Shown here: one piece after another, positions 25,274 through 34,415 of the stretch
Numbering within the stretch: the first letter of the stretch is position 1
Layout of the letters: each line of letters starts with the position of its first letter
Source of the DNA: an uncultured Pseudomonadales bacterium
GTDB taxonomy: Bacteria > Pseudomonadota > Gammaproteobacteria > Pseudomonadales > Azotimanducaceae
Direction of reading: 5' to 3'
Assembly: GCA_958296405.1 (NCBI GenBank)
Contig: OY282519.1
Location: 2,092,132-2,156,131, forward strand
Length of the DNA stretch: 64,000 bases
The notes under the pieces: generated by a model
Database searches by the model: none
Seen by the model: only the letters and a program-made list of their open reading frames with translations
Told to the model about the DNA's origin: nothing
Translations under genes and position numbers: made by a program

Positions 25274-27578
25274 CTTGTTGCCGTGGCTGTGGCCGGCGCT
25301 GCGCCGCATGACGCCTAGGCGCGTGTATCTGTTTGCCGCAATCGCGCTGCTTGCCATCGCGGCGACGCTGCGGCTCTACGCGCTCGGCGACGAGATTGCT
25401 TGGCTCGACGAGACGGTTGCCGCGCAACTGGCGGCGGCGGAGCTGACGCTTGCGGAGGTGCTCGACAACACGCGGAAGTACAACTCCAGCCCGATCTTGT
25501 ATCCCTTGCTGCTCCATGCGGTGCAGCGGTTCGACGATGGCGCCGCGGCCATCCGCATCGTTCCGGCCATCGCCAGCATCTTGGCGGTGGCGGCGCTCTT
25601 GTTGCTACTGCCTCGGGCCGGCGTGAGCCGCGTCGCGGCATGGCTGGCGGCGGCGATGGCGACGTTCTCGGTTCCGGCCATTCGCCATGCGCAGGATGCG
25701 CGAGAGTACTCCATCGACGCCTTGATGGCCGTGCTGCTGGCCGTCGGCTTCCTGCAGGCCGCGCGCGGCAGGCGCCCGATGTTGCTGTGCATTGCACTCT
25801 TGATCGCGCCATCCATTCAGTATGGGTTGGCGCTGCTCTGCGCCGCGGTCGTGCTGACCCTAACTCTCTGGCAACTGCACCGCACCCTAGCCCCTCCTCG
25901 CGCGCAAGCGAGGGCGCCGCGGCGGGAGTCTTGGCGCCGCGCCGTCGGCGCCGTTGCGGCATGGGCCTGCCTTGCCGCCGGCTGCGCGCTGAGCTGGATG
26001 GTCACGCTGGGTGAACAGCGGGGCGGCATCACGTCTGTTGGCGAGGGTTACTACGGGCCGGGGCACTTGCGCCACCTCTACGATGGCAACTTCGGTGACA
26101 TCGCCGCGCTCGGCGAGTTCGCCGCCGTGAAGGTTTGGGAGTTCCTCGCGCATCACGTTTCGATGCCCGTTGCCGCATTTGGCCTTGCCGCGTTGGCCGC
26201 GGTCGTTTGCCTGCGCATCGCCGGCCGGCGTCGTTTGGGGCCGATTCCGCTGCTGTTTGGCGCCGCCCTTGGCGTTGCCATCGCTGCCGCGGCGCTGCGC
26301 CTGTATCCCTTGGGTGGTGTCCGCCAGACCATGTATCTGGCGCCAATCGCTTGGATCGCTTTTGGCCATGCCATGCATGCCGCCGTGGCGGGCATGGCGG
26401 CGCTGCCGCGCCGCGCTGTGAGTGCCGTCGCGGCCGGCGCCGTCGTCATCATAGGCGTCAGCGCGGTGGCGGGGCATCATTGGCGGGCCAGGGGCGACGC
26501 GAACGTCATGTTGGCCGCGATGGAGCGCCATGTGGCCGGTGCCACAGCGTATGTGCCGTTTCGTTCGGCGAGCGTCGCGCAGTTTCACTTCAAGAAGCTC
26601 GACGCGCAGTTCCACTACGGCGGCTGGTGCTCATGGAGGGGGACGGAGGCCTGCGGGCAAGCGCTCGTCGCGGATTTGCTGCGCCTGCGTCAGGCTGGCG
26701 CTGAGCGGCTGTGGCTGGCGTCGTTCAACAACGACGCGCTGAACGACGTGTATCAGTGGGTGGCGGCTGGCACCGCGCTCAAGGTGGCGCAAAGCGGTTC
26801 GTTTGAACTATTCGACCTGCCGGACTTGGCAGCGGCGCTCGGCAACGAAGGCGCCGCGTTGCGCGCCCTTGATGCATTGCACGCGCAGGGGGTCGAACTG
26901 CGGCCGCGATTCGATGCCTTCCTGGACTACGCGGAGCGGCGGGTGGTCTACGCCATGGCTCCCTGTCAGGATGTGCCGGCGATGGGGCCGTTCATGCTGC
27001 GCGTGAAGCCGGCGTCGGTGGCGGACTTGCCTGCCCCTCGGCAACGCTTTGGGGTTGAGAACCTGGACTTCAGCTTTGATGAGCGGGGCGTGGAAGTGCC
27101 ACCGGCGTGCGTTGCCGTGGCGCCGCTGCCGGCGTACCCGATTGAGCGCATTGACGCGGGGCAACATGTGCCGGGTGGCGGCTATCTCGTGTGGGCGCGA
27201 TCATTTCGAGTGTATGTGGCGCGGATTGCCGCGGCGGCATTGGCGCAAGCGCCGCCGCCGGCCATTCGTTCCACCTTTGACGTCCACTTGCGCGACGGGC
27301 GACTCATCTACGTCAAGGAGCGTTGCGGCCAAGCCGACCGGCGCCAACCGTTCTTTGTGCGCGTGTCGCCGGTGCATGCCGAAGACTTGCCGGACCGCCG
27401 CCGCGCCGACGGCTTTGACGAGCTGGATTTTGCCTTCTCGGCGCATGGCGTGGTGGACGTCGCCCGTTGCCTCGCAGTGCATACGCTGCCGAGCTATCCC
27501 ATCGCCGCCATCGAGACCGGGCAGCGCGGCGCCGATGGGCGCGCTGGCTGGTCTGGCAGGTTCCCGGCTGGGTCGTGA
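25230..27578 (+). CDS. GT-C membrane glycosyltransferase (GT39-like)
   Basis: A 782-residue protein. About residues 30-420 are a polytopic membrane domain of the dolichyl/undecaprenyl-phosphate-sugar type: the first periplasmic loop holds an acidic DEIAWLDETVAAQL, followed by RHAQDAREYSIDALMAVLLA, both typical of GT39/ArnT-like enzymes. Such enzymes use a lipid-linked sugar to glycosylate a periplasmic acceptor. The soluble C-terminal part (about 565-775) holds two copies of a ~90-residue module: RVVYAMAPCQDV...LPAYPIERIDAGQ and RLIYVKERCGQA...LPSYPIAAIETGQ. ATG 25230 is the longest start; ATG 25308 (MTPRRVYLF) is equally possible, since neither has a clear ribosome-binding site. Confidence 0.75.
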   Translation: MPSLTLRGVLARSASLLPWLWPALRRMTPRRVYLFAAIALLAIAATLRLYALGDEIAWLDETVAAQLAAAELTLAEVLDNTRKYNSSPILYPLLLHAVQRFDDGAAAIRIVPAIASILAVAALLLLLPRAGVSRVAAWLAAAMATFSVPAIRHAQDAREYSIDALMAVLLAVGFLQAARGRRPMLLCIALLIAPSIQYGLALLCAAVVLTLTLWQLHRTLAPPRAQARAPRRESWRRAVGAVAAWACLAAGCALSWMVTLGEQRGGITSVGEGYYGPGHLRHLYDGNFGDIAALGEFAAVKVWEFLAHHVSMPVAAFGLAALAAVVCLRIAGRRRLGPIPLLFGAALGVAIAAAALRLYPLGGVRQTMYLAPIAWIAFGHAMHAAVAGMAALPRRAVSAVAAGAVVIIGVSAVAGHHWRARGDANVMLAAMERHVAGATAYVPFRSASVAQFHFKKLDAQFHYGGWCSWRGTEACGQALVADLLRLRQAGAERLWLASFNNDALNDVYQWVAAGTALKVAQSGSFELFDLPDLAAALGNEGAALRALDALHAQGVELRPRFDAFLDYAERRVVYAMAPCQDVPAMGPFMLRVKPASVADLPAPRQRFGVENLDFSFDERGVEVPPACVAVAPLPAYPIERIDAGQHVPGGGYLVWARSFRVYVARIAAAALAQAPPPAIRSTFDVHLRDGRLIYVKERCGQADRRQPFFVRVSPVHAEDLPDRRRADGFDELDFAFSAHGVVDVARCLAVHTLPSYPIAAIETGQRGADGRAGWSGRFPAGS

Positions 27579-27592
27579 AGGCATCCTAAGCG

Positions 27593-27964
27593 TCATGGCC
27601 GTGGCCGTCGTCCCTGCCGCAGCCAAAAGGCGTAGACGACGCCATTGCCGAGCAGGAGCAATGCCGCTAGCGCCCACTGCGTGCCCCGCGTGAGCCCGGG
27701 CGGATACAGCACGGCGACGAGATAGCGCTCGATGAAGCCGCCAGCGTGGCCGGCCTCGCCAGCGGCGGCCCGCCAACTCAGCTCCAAAGGCGTGAGCGGG
27801 CAGATCCAGCCGAACGCCTCGATGAGCACTCCCCATGCCGCGGCCGGCAGATGCAGAGCGGCCAACCAGCGCCAGCGCAGCGCCAACAGGCCGCCGAACA
27901 CCACGAATGCAATGAACGCCGCATGGAGGATGACGAGCGCATCCGCGGCCAGCCGGTAGCTCAT
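27593..27964 (-). CDS. DUF2784 membrane protein
   Basis: A 123-residue protein with about four hydrophobic segments. It shows the DUF2784 pattern: YRLAADALVILHAAFIAFVV at the start, an Arg/Trp-rich turn (LRWRWLAALHLPAAAWGVLIE), and GWICPLTPLELSWR, followed by FIERYLVAVLYPPGLT. The family has no assigned biochemical role. ATG 27964 was preferred over an upstream TTG because it matches the family's usual N-terminus. It is convergent with the glycosyltransferase and divergent from the secreted-protein cluster that follows. Confidence 0.85.
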   Translation of the reverse strand: MSYRLAADALVILHAAFIAFVVFGGLLALRWRWLAALHLPAAAWGVLIEAFGWICPLTPLELSWRAAAGEAGHAGGFIERYLVAVLYPPGLTRGTQWALAALLLLGNGVVYAFWLRQGRRPRP

Positions 27965-28062
27965 GGCCAAGCCGTCGTCCAAGACATCAGCACTGGCGCA
28001 TTGTATCTGGCAGACAGTTCGTGGAACACTTCACCCCTGCGCGATGTTGGCGGGAGGGACAT

Positions 28063-28944
28063 ATGCGGCGAGCGGTCATGGCGGTTGTCGGGGCGGCGCT
28101 GGCGCTGTCGGGGGCTTTGCTCGAACATGGCGGCGTGGCCGCGGCCCATGAAGCCGCGGCCAGCGACGCGGGGTATGTCGCGCCGCGCGGGCCGGGCGGC
28201 GAGCATCCAGACCTGAACGGCATCTGGCAGGCGCTGAACGCCGCGCACTACGACATCGAGCTGCACATGGCGCGGGCTTCGATGGAGCTGCGCGAAGGCC
28301 CGCACGGCCCGGTGCCATCTCTCGCCACCTACAAGCTCGGCGCCGTCGCCTCCGTGCCGCCGGGCATGGGCGTCGTTCATGACGGCAAACTGCCGTACAA
28401 GCCGGAAGCGCTTGCCAAGAAGCGCGAGAATCAAGCGGATTGGATCAATCGCGACCCAGAGGTGAAGTGCTACCTTCCAGGTGTTCCGCGCGCCACCTAC
28501 ATGCCGCACCCGTTCCAGATCTTCCAAGGCGAGGACAAGCTGTTCATGGCGTATCAGTGGGACGGCGCCGTGCGCGACATCTACACGGAAGATCCAGGCC
28601 CCGCGCCCATCGACTCTTGGATGGGGCAATCTGTGGCCAGTTGGGAAGGCGACACCTTGGTCGTCGAAGTGACGGGCCTCAACGACCAGACATGGTTCGA
28701 CCGCGCCGGCAACCACCACAGCGCCGCGATGACCGTGACGGAGCGCTACACGCCCACCAGCCCAGACCACCTGCTTTACGAGGCGCTGATCGACGATCCG
28801 GAAACCTTCGAGCGTCCTTGGAAGATGAGCATGCCGCTCTATCGCCGCAAAGAGGCGAACATCCAGTTGATGGACTTCCGCTGCGTCGAGTTCGTGGAAG
28901 AGTTGATGTACGGCGAGTGGCGCCGCGAGCCGCTGGAGCGATGA
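28063..28944 (+). CDS. Secreted protein of unknown function (paralogue 1)
   Basis: A 293-residue protein starting at ATG 28063, directly after GGGAGGG. It has an N-terminal signal peptide (MAVVGAALALSGALLEHGGVAAA) and shares a core with the next gene: DLNGIWQ near the start, then WMGQSVASWEGDTLVVEVTG, a metal-binding-looking FDRAGNHHSAAMTVTERY, and a C-terminal Trp-rich end. No catalytic motif is recognisable. The stop overlaps the next gene's ATG (ATGA). Proteins of this type are often found beside DUF6152 proteins, as here. I do not assign a function. Confidence 0.72.
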   Translation: MRRAVMAVVGAALALSGALLEHGGVAAAHEAAASDAGYVAPRGPGGEHPDLNGIWQALNAAHYDIELHMARASMELREGPHGPVPSLATYKLGAVASVPPGMGVVHDGKLPYKPEALAKKRENQADWINRDPEVKCYLPGVPRATYMPHPFQIFQGEDKLFMAYQWDGAVRDIYTEDPGPAPIDSWMGQSVASWEGDTLVVEVTGLNDQTWFDRAGNHHSAAMTVTERYTPTSPDHLLYEALIDDPETFERPWKMSMPLYRRKEANIQLMDFRCVEFVEELMYGEWRREPLER

Positions 28945-29999
28945 CCATGCGGCGAGCCGCTTGCGTTGCCGCAGCCGGCGCCGCGATTTGCGTGGCCGGC
29001 ATGGCCGCCGCGGACATCCCGCGCACCGCGGGTGGCCGCCCGGACCTCTCCGGCAACTATGACGTGGCCACGCTGACGCCGCTGCAGCGCCCCGAGATGT
29101 TCGGCGACAAGCTGTTCCTGACGCCGGAAAGAGCCCGCGAGATCACGGAGCGGGAGCGCGCGTCGATGGCGGCCGCCCAGCGCGACAGCGACCCAGACCG
29201 CGCCGCCCCGCCGGAAGGTGGCGACGGTTCGCCGGGGGCGGCTGGCAATGTGGGCGGCTACAACGCATTTTGGATTGACCGCGGCGAGGACACGTTCGCC
29301 ATCAACGGCCAGTTCCGCACCTCCATCATCACCCAGCCGCAGAATGGCCGCTTGCCAGAGATGACGCCGGCGGGGCGCGAGCGCAGGGCCGCCCGGCGCG
29401 CCATGTTCCGTCCGAACACAGGCCAAGCATGGTGGTTGGGCGTCGATGGCGTTGGCCCCTATGACGACCCGGAGATGCGGCCCTTGGCCGAGCGCTGCCT
29501 GCTCGGCTTCGGCTCCACGTCCGGCCCGCCGATGCTGCCGGTGCTCTACAACAACATGAAGCGCATCGTGCAGACGCCAGACCATGTGATGATCTTGGTG
29601 GAGATGGTGCATGACGCTCGCATCATCCGCCTGAACAGCGAACATGCCCCGCCGTCCGTGCGCAAGTGGATGGGGGACTCCATCGGTTGGTGGGAAGGTG
29701 ACGCGTTGGTGGTGGACACAACCAACTTCCGTGCCACGCCGGGGCTCTCGTCGGCGTCGGAGAACCTGCATGTGGTGGAGCGCTTCAAGCGGCTGGACGA
29801 TGAGACGCTGCTGTACAGCTTCACCGTGGAGGATCCGACAGTTTGGACGCAGCCGTGGAGCGGCGAGTATCCTTGGCCGGAGACCGACGCCAGCGTGTAC
29901 GAGTACGCTTGCCACGAGGCGAACTACGCGCTCGGCAACATCATGCGCGGCGCTCGGCTCTTGGAAGCCGATGGGCTGGCCGCCGCCGGCGCCGAGTGA
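28941..29999 (+). CDS. Secreted protein of unknown function (paralogue 2)
   Basis: A 352-residue protein with a signal peptide (CVAAAGAAICVAGMAAADIP). It carries the same core as its upstream neighbour: RPDLSGNYD near the start and WMGDSIGWWEGDALVVDTTNF, then ENLHVVERFKRLDDETLLYSF. The middle region is longer than in paralogue 1. The ATG at 28941 shares its last two bases with the TGA of the upstream gene; a second in-frame ATG follows at 28947. The shared core and ATGA overlap suggest an old tandem duplication and joint translation. Function unknown. Confidence 0.72.
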   Translation: MTMRRAACVAAAGAAICVAGMAAADIPRTAGGRPDLSGNYDVATLTPLQRPEMFGDKLFLTPERAREITERERASMAAAQRDSDPDRAAPPEGGDGSPGAAGNVGGYNAFWIDRGEDTFAINGQFRTSIITQPQNGRLPEMTPAGRERRAARRAMFRPNTGQAWWLGVDGVGPYDDPEMRPLAERCLLGFGSTSGPPMLPVLYNNMKRIVQTPDHVMILVEMVHDARIIRLNSEHAPPSVRKWMGDSIGWWEGDALVVDTTNFRATPGLSSASENLHVVERFKRLDDETLLYSFTVEDPTVWTQPWSGEYPWPETDASVYEYACHEANYALGNIMRGARLLEADGLAAAGAE

Positions 30000-30029
30000 T
30001 CTTTTGAGCAACCAACCGAGGCAATCGAA

Positions 30030-30458
30030 ATGCGCTTGAAGTGTTTGACGTTGTTGGCGGGTGCTGTGTTGGCGTGCGCGCCGGCTGCCGCCCATCATGC
30101 GTTCGGGGCCGAGTTCGACCCGAACCGCCCTTTGGTGCTGAGAGGGCCGGTGGTCAAGGTGGAGTGGGTGAATCCGCACGCTTGGATTCACTTGGAACAC
30201 ACAACTGAAGCCGGCGCCAAGGAGGTTTGGATGGTGGAGGGGGGTACCCCGAACACCCTGTTGCGGCGCGGCCTGAGCCGCAATTCGCTGACGCCGGGCA
30301 CGCTGATCGTGGTGGATGGCTATCAGAGCAAGGATCGCTCGCAACGCGCCAACGGCCGGGACATCACCTTTGAGGACGGCAGCAAGATCTTCATGGGCTC
30401 CTCCGGCACTGGCGCGCCGCGTGATGGGCGCGACCCGACGGAACAGACGTTGAACTGA
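30030..30458 (+). CDS. DUF6152 secreted protein
   Basis: A 142-residue protein with a signal peptide (LTLLAGAVLACAPAAAHHAF) and the DUF6152 pattern HHAFGAEFDPNRPLVLRGPVV followed by KVEWVNPHAWIHLE, split over two strands of what is probably a small beta-fold. It continues GTPNTLLRRGLSRNSLTPGT and VVDGYQSKD. The function of the family is unknown. It is 30 bases downstream of the two secreted paralogues and is probably expressed with them, so the three may form one periplasmic system. Confidence 0.83.
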   Translation: MRLKCLTLLAGAVLACAPAAAHHAFGAEFDPNRPLVLRGPVVKVEWVNPHAWIHLEHTTEAGAKEVWMVEGGTPNTLLRRGLSRNSLTPGTLIVVDGYQSKDRSQRANGRDITFEDGSKIFMGSSGTGAPRDGRDPTEQTLN

Positions 30459-30590
30459 GCGCGGCAACGAACACGCAACGCCAGCGAGGGGGCGCCTGGC
30501 GGCGGTTGTCCATGCACAGGTGTGGCGGCCGCGGCCTAGCGGTCGTCGCGCACGCACGGCGCGGACTTTAGTTTTGCCACACTCCCGCGG

Positions 30591-32156
30591 GTGTGCGCCG
30601 CGCCGCCTTCCCATCGGCTGCCAGCGCATCTTGGCGTCGTGGCGGTGCCCGTGAGCGCGCTCCTGCGTCTCATTGGCCATGCCGGGCCAGATGAGGCGAT
30701 TCGCGCTCCGCACCGGCCGGCTTTGACCTACGCTCGGTTGGCGGCGCAAGCACATCAAGCCGGCGCCTCCTTGCGCGCAGCCGGCATCGAACCGCGCCAT
30801 CGCGTCGCCGTCGTCCTGCCGAACGGCCCAAGCCTCGCCAGCGCCTTCGCATGCATCGCCCCGTGGTGCGCCGTGGCGCCGCTGAACCCGGCGCTCAAGG
30901 CTGCCGAGTTCAGCTTCTACTTGGATAGTTTGGAAGCGGCGGCGGTCGTGGTGGCGACGGATAGCCCGGCAGCGGTGCGGCAGGTCGCCATGAACCGCGG
31001 CGTGCCCATCATCGAACTCACGGCGGGGGATGCCGCCGGCACGTTCGCGCTGAACGCCGCTGCAAGCGGGGCGCAAACATCAGCGACGCCAGCGGACGAC
31101 GATGCGGTGGCGCTGGTGCTGCACACTTCCGGCACCACCTCGCGCCCGAAGATGGTGCCGTTGACGCAGGCGAACCTGTGCGCGTCGGCGCAGAACATCG
31201 CGGCGACGTTGCGGCTTGGCCGCGAGGATGTGTGCCTCAACGTGATGCCGCTCTTCCACATCCACGGGTTGATGGCGCCGGTGTTGGCGAGCTTGGCGAG
31301 CGGCGCCGCGGTCTATTGCGCGCCAGGGTTCGATGCGCTGCGATTCTTCGGCTGGCTCGAAGCGGCGCAGCCGACGTGGTACAGCGCCGTGCCCACCATG
31401 CACCAAGCCATTCTCGCCCGCGCCGCGCGCAATCGAGAGCGCATCGCCGCCACGCGGCTGCGCTTCATCCGCTCATCCTCCGCGTCGCTGCCACCCAAGG
31501 TGATGTCAGAGCTGGAAGCCACCTTCGGCGCGCCGGTGATCGAGGCATATGCCATGACGGAGGCTGCGCATCAGATGTGTTCCAACCCACTGCCGCCGGC
31601 GCCGCGCAAGGCCGGCTTCGTCGGCCCGGGCGCTGGGCCGGAGGTGGCGGTGTTCAATGCCGAAGGCACGGCGCTTCCGGCCGGCACCGAAGGCGAAATC
31701 GCGATCCGGGGCGCCAGTGTCATGTCGGGCTATGTCGGCAGCCCCGAAGCCAATGTCGCGGCGTTCCATGGCGATTGGTTTCGCACTGGCGACCAAGGCT
31801 TCATGGATGCGGATGGCTATGTGAAGGTGACCGGACGCCTGAAGGAGATCATCAACCGCGGCGGCGAAAAGATTGCGCCGTTGGAAGTGGACGAGGCGTT
31901 GCTGGATCATCCGGCGGTGGCGCAGGCGTGCGCCTTCGCGGCGCCGCATCCGCGCTTGGGAGAAGACATCGCCGCCGTGGTGGTGCTGCGGGAGGGCGAG
32001 GCGGTGGACGCGGCAACGCTGCGCGCGTTCGCCGCCCGTCGCTTGGCGGATTTCAAGGTGCCGCGCAAGATCTTCTTCGTCGCCGAGATTCCAAAGGGGC
32101 CGACGGGCAAGGTGCAGCGCATCGGCATGGCGACTGCGTTGGGGTTGGCTTCGTGA
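30591..32156 (+). CDS. AMP-forming acyl/oxalyl-CoA synthetase-like ligase
   Basis: A 521-residue adenylate-forming enzyme. Motifs in order are the P-loop-like LVLHTSGTTSRPKMVPLTQA near residue 180, NVMPLFHIHG near 217, EAYAMTEAAHQM near 318, RTGDQGFMDADGYVKVTGRLKE (two overlapping blocks) near 400, and the catalytic lysine region PKGPTGKVQR at the C-terminus. The P-loop and following sequence most resemble oxalyl-CoA synthetase-type ligases; the acid substrate is not certain. The GTG at 30591 is the longest start, and a later GTG near 30639 (VAVPVSALLRLIG) is possible. A ketopantoate-reductase-like gene follows. Confidence 0.85.
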   Translation: MCAAPPSHRLPAHLGVVAVPVSALLRLIGHAGPDEAIRAPHRPALTYARLAAQAHQAGASLRAAGIEPRHRVAVVLPNGPSLASAFACIAPWCAVAPLNPALKAAEFSFYLDSLEAAAVVVATDSPAAVRQVAMNRGVPIIELTAGDAAGTFALNAAASGAQTSATPADDDAVALVLHTSGTTSRPKMVPLTQANLCASAQNIAATLRLGREDVCLNVMPLFHIHGLMAPVLASLASGAAVYCAPGFDALRFFGWLEAAQPTWYSAVPTMHQAILARAARNRERIAATRLRFIRSSSASLPPKVMSELEATFGAPVIEAYAMTEAAHQMCSNPLPPAPRKAGFVGPGAGPEVAVFNAEGTALPAGTEGEIAIRGASVMSGYVGSPEANVAAFHGDWFRTGDQGFMDADGYVKVTGRLKEIINRGGEKIAPLEVDEALLDHPAVAQACAFAAPHPRLGEDIAAVVVLREGEAVDAATLRAFAARRLADFKVPRKIFFVAEIPKGPTGKVQRIGMATALGLAS

Positions 32157-32211
32157 CGCACGGTTTGGCGCGGGGTGCGGGCGCGGTCCGGCAGCTAGCG
32201 GAGCGCTTGGG

Positions 32212-33210
32212 ATGAAGGTGTGCGTGTACGGCGCCGGCGCCATCGGCTGTTACATCGCCGTGTTGCTGGCGCGCGCCGGCGTCGATGTCTCGGCGGTGGC
32301 GCGGGGCGCCCAACTTGCCGCGATTCGCGAGCGGGGAATCGCCTTGGAACTTGGTGGCGAACGCCTCGTCGCCCATGTGCCGGCCACCGACAGCCCTCAC
32401 GAACTGCCGCCCCAAGACTATGTGGTCGCCACCGTCAAGGCGCATTCGATGGCGGCCGTGGCGGCCGCCATGCAGCCGTTGCTGGGGCCGCGCACCGCCG
32501 TCGTGAGCGCCGTCAATGGCTTGCCGTGGTGGTACTTCCACTGCCTTGATTCGCCCTTTGCCGAGCGGCCGCTGCAGAGCGTGGATCCGGGTGGAGAAGT
32601 GTGGCACGGCATCGGCCCGCAACGCGCCATCGGCTGCGTGGTGTATCCCGCCGCGGAAGTGGTGGCGCCCGGCGTGGTGCGCCATCTTGCTGGCGACAAG
32701 CTGGTGCTTGGCGAGCCCTCCGGGGAGCGCACGGAGCGGGTGCGCCAGATCGCCGACGCCTTGGTTGAAGCTGGCGTCAAGGCGCCCGCGCGCAACCGCG
32801 TGCGCGACGAAGTGTGGGTGAAGCTCTGGGGCAATGTCGCCTTCAATCCGCTCTCGGCCCTCACCGGCGCCACCTTGGACGCGCTGGCCACCGGTGCCGG
32901 CACCCGCGCCGTGGCGCGGGCCATGATGGTGGAGGCGCAAAGTGTGGGTGAAGCATTTGGCGCGCGCTTCGCCGTGGATGTGGAGCGGCGCATCGATGCC
33001 GCCGCTGCCGTGGGCGCCCATCGCACTTCCATGCTGCAGGATTTGGAGCGCGGCCGGCCGCTGGAGAATCAAGCGATGGTCGGTGCGGTGCAGGAGCTGG
33101 CGCGGCTTGCTGGCGTTCCAACGCCCACCATCGACCTTGTGCATCATCTCTTGCAGGCGCGCCTCGCGTTTCGCCCGCCGGTGGCGGCTGTTGCTGCTCA
33201 GAGCGCTTGA
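32212..33210 (+). CDS. 2-dehydropantoate 2-reductase-like oxidoreductase
   Basis: A 332-residue ApbA/PanE-type NADP enzyme. The Rossmann motif is KVCVYGAGAIGCYIAVLLARAG within residues 2-23; then VVATVKAHSMAAVAAAM, SAVNGLPWWYF, the conserved lysine/asparagine segment VWVKLWGNVAFNPLSALTGA near 203, and a C-terminal helical domain with TSMLQDLERGRPLE. PanE itself reduces ketopantoate in pantothenate synthesis, but this NGLPWWYFH subgroup is often annotated only as a related oxidoreductase and is commonly found in catabolic clusters, as beside the CoA ligase here. ATG 32212 was chosen since the Rossmann strand begins immediately. Confidence 0.82.
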   Translation: MKVCVYGAGAIGCYIAVLLARAGVDVSAVARGAQLAAIRERGIALELGGERLVAHVPATDSPHELPPQDYVVATVKAHSMAAVAAAMQPLLGPRTAVVSAVNGLPWWYFHCLDSPFAERPLQSVDPGGEVWHGIGPQRAIGCVVYPAAEVVAPGVVRHLAGDKLVLGEPSGERTERVRQIADALVEAGVKAPARNRVRDEVWVKLWGNVAFNPLSALTGATLDALATGAGTRAVARAMMVEAQSVGEAFGARFAVDVERRIDAAAAVGAHRTSMLQDLERGRPLENQAMVGAVQELARLAGVPTPTIDLVHHLLQARLAFRPPVAAVAAQSA

Positions 33211-33426
33211 GCTCGCCCTGCGGTTTGTTTTGGCCGGCTTTGATTCAAGCGATGCGGCCGGCGATGCATCTTGGAGGCGCCCGCTTCCCGCTCGGTTAAG
33301 GTATGGGGGGTCGAGGCGCGGCGCTTGAACTTCAGCGTTGCGTCTTTTGTGGAGAACCAGAGCGGGAGTGCGCGGCTTTGGGGCGCGCGGCTCGCCGCGG
33401 CGTGGTGGCAAGCGGGAGCGACGAAC

Positions 33427-34329
33427 ATGTTGTATCGACGGGCAATCGTAGCGCTGGATGTGGCCTCCGAGGCCTCGGAGACGGTGTTGGCGCGGGCAGC
33501 AATGGTGTGTGGCGATGCTGAGGTGACGGCCCTCCATGTGGTGGACGACTCCTTGTTTGGCCAAGGCGCAGGCCCGGAGGCGATGCGATACGCATACCGC
33601 CCCATCGAGGCGATCGCCGAGCTCAGGGGGCAGATTGTCGATGAGTGCGACGCGCGGTTGGCGCAGTTGGCCGGGAGTGCCGGCTTTGCCAACCATGTTG
33701 TCCGGCATGGCCACGCCGCCCGGGAGATCCACCGCTGCGCCGAGGAGCGCGACGCAGACCTTGTGGTGCTGGGCGCCCATGGGAGACATGGCTGGCGGCT
33801 GCTGTTGGGCTCCACCGCCAACGCCGTGCTGCACGGCGCCAAATGCGATGTGCTGTGCGTCCACATCCCAGAGGAAGTGCGGCCATTCCGGCAGGTGCTC
33901 GCTGCGGTGGATGGCACAGAGGAGGGGAAGCGCGTCGTCGAGCAAGCGCTGGCGCTGGCGGCCCCCTGCGACGCCGCGGTATCACTGACATCAGTGGTGA
34001 AGCCCTTGGAGCAGGTGTACGCTGGCATGGACGTGGCCGCTTGGGAAGGTGCCAGGCCGCGATTCGTGGATGAGGCAGAGACAGCGATGCAAGCGCGGCT
34101 GGAAGCGTTGGCGCAAACCAACGGCATCGCTGGCGAATACATCTTGCGCCGGGGCAATCCTGCTGGGGAGATTCATGCGCTGGCATCGGAACTGGCGGCG
34201 GATTTGGTAGTGGTGGGCACCCACGGCCGCCACGGCTTCTCGCTGCTACTGGGCTCCACCGCCAACGCCGTTCTGCACGGGGCGAAGACCGACGTGTTGG
34301 CGGTGCGGCTTGGGCGCTTCGAACACTAG
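33427..34329 (+). CDS. Tandem universal stress protein (copy 1)
   Basis: A 300-residue protein made of two USP domains. Each begins with a nucleotide-fold strand (RRAIVALDVAS at residue 4 and FRQVLAAVDGTEE near 154) and ends with an ATP-binding-type G-x2-G-x9-G-(S/T) motif: GAHGRHGWRLLLGSTANAVL and GTHGRHGFSLLLGSTANAVL. The start is ATG 33427; the open frame continues upstream but has no USP homology there. A similar gene follows 86 bases downstream. USP proteins respond to stress or energy state; nothing here indicates the regulator. Confidence 0.9.
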   Translation: MLYRRAIVALDVASEASETVLARAAMVCGDAEVTALHVVDDSLFGQGAGPEAMRYAYRPIEAIAELRGQIVDECDARLAQLAGSAGFANHVVRHGHAAREIHRCAEERDADLVVLGAHGRHGWRLLLGSTANAVLHGAKCDVLCVHIPEEVRPFRQVLAAVDGTEEGKRVVEQALALAAPCDAAVSLTSVVKPLEQVYAGMDVAAWEGARPRFVDEAETAMQARLEALAQTNGIAGEYILRRGNPAGEIHALASELAADLVVVGTHGRHGFSLLLGSTANAVLHGAKTDVLAVRLGRFEH

Positions 34330-34415
34330 CTCTCCTGCGCCTGCCCGTCGCCGCCCAACGCGCGCGAAGGGCGATATGATGCGGCTTCCTAGGGCGATAT
34401 GGCGAGGTTTCGACC

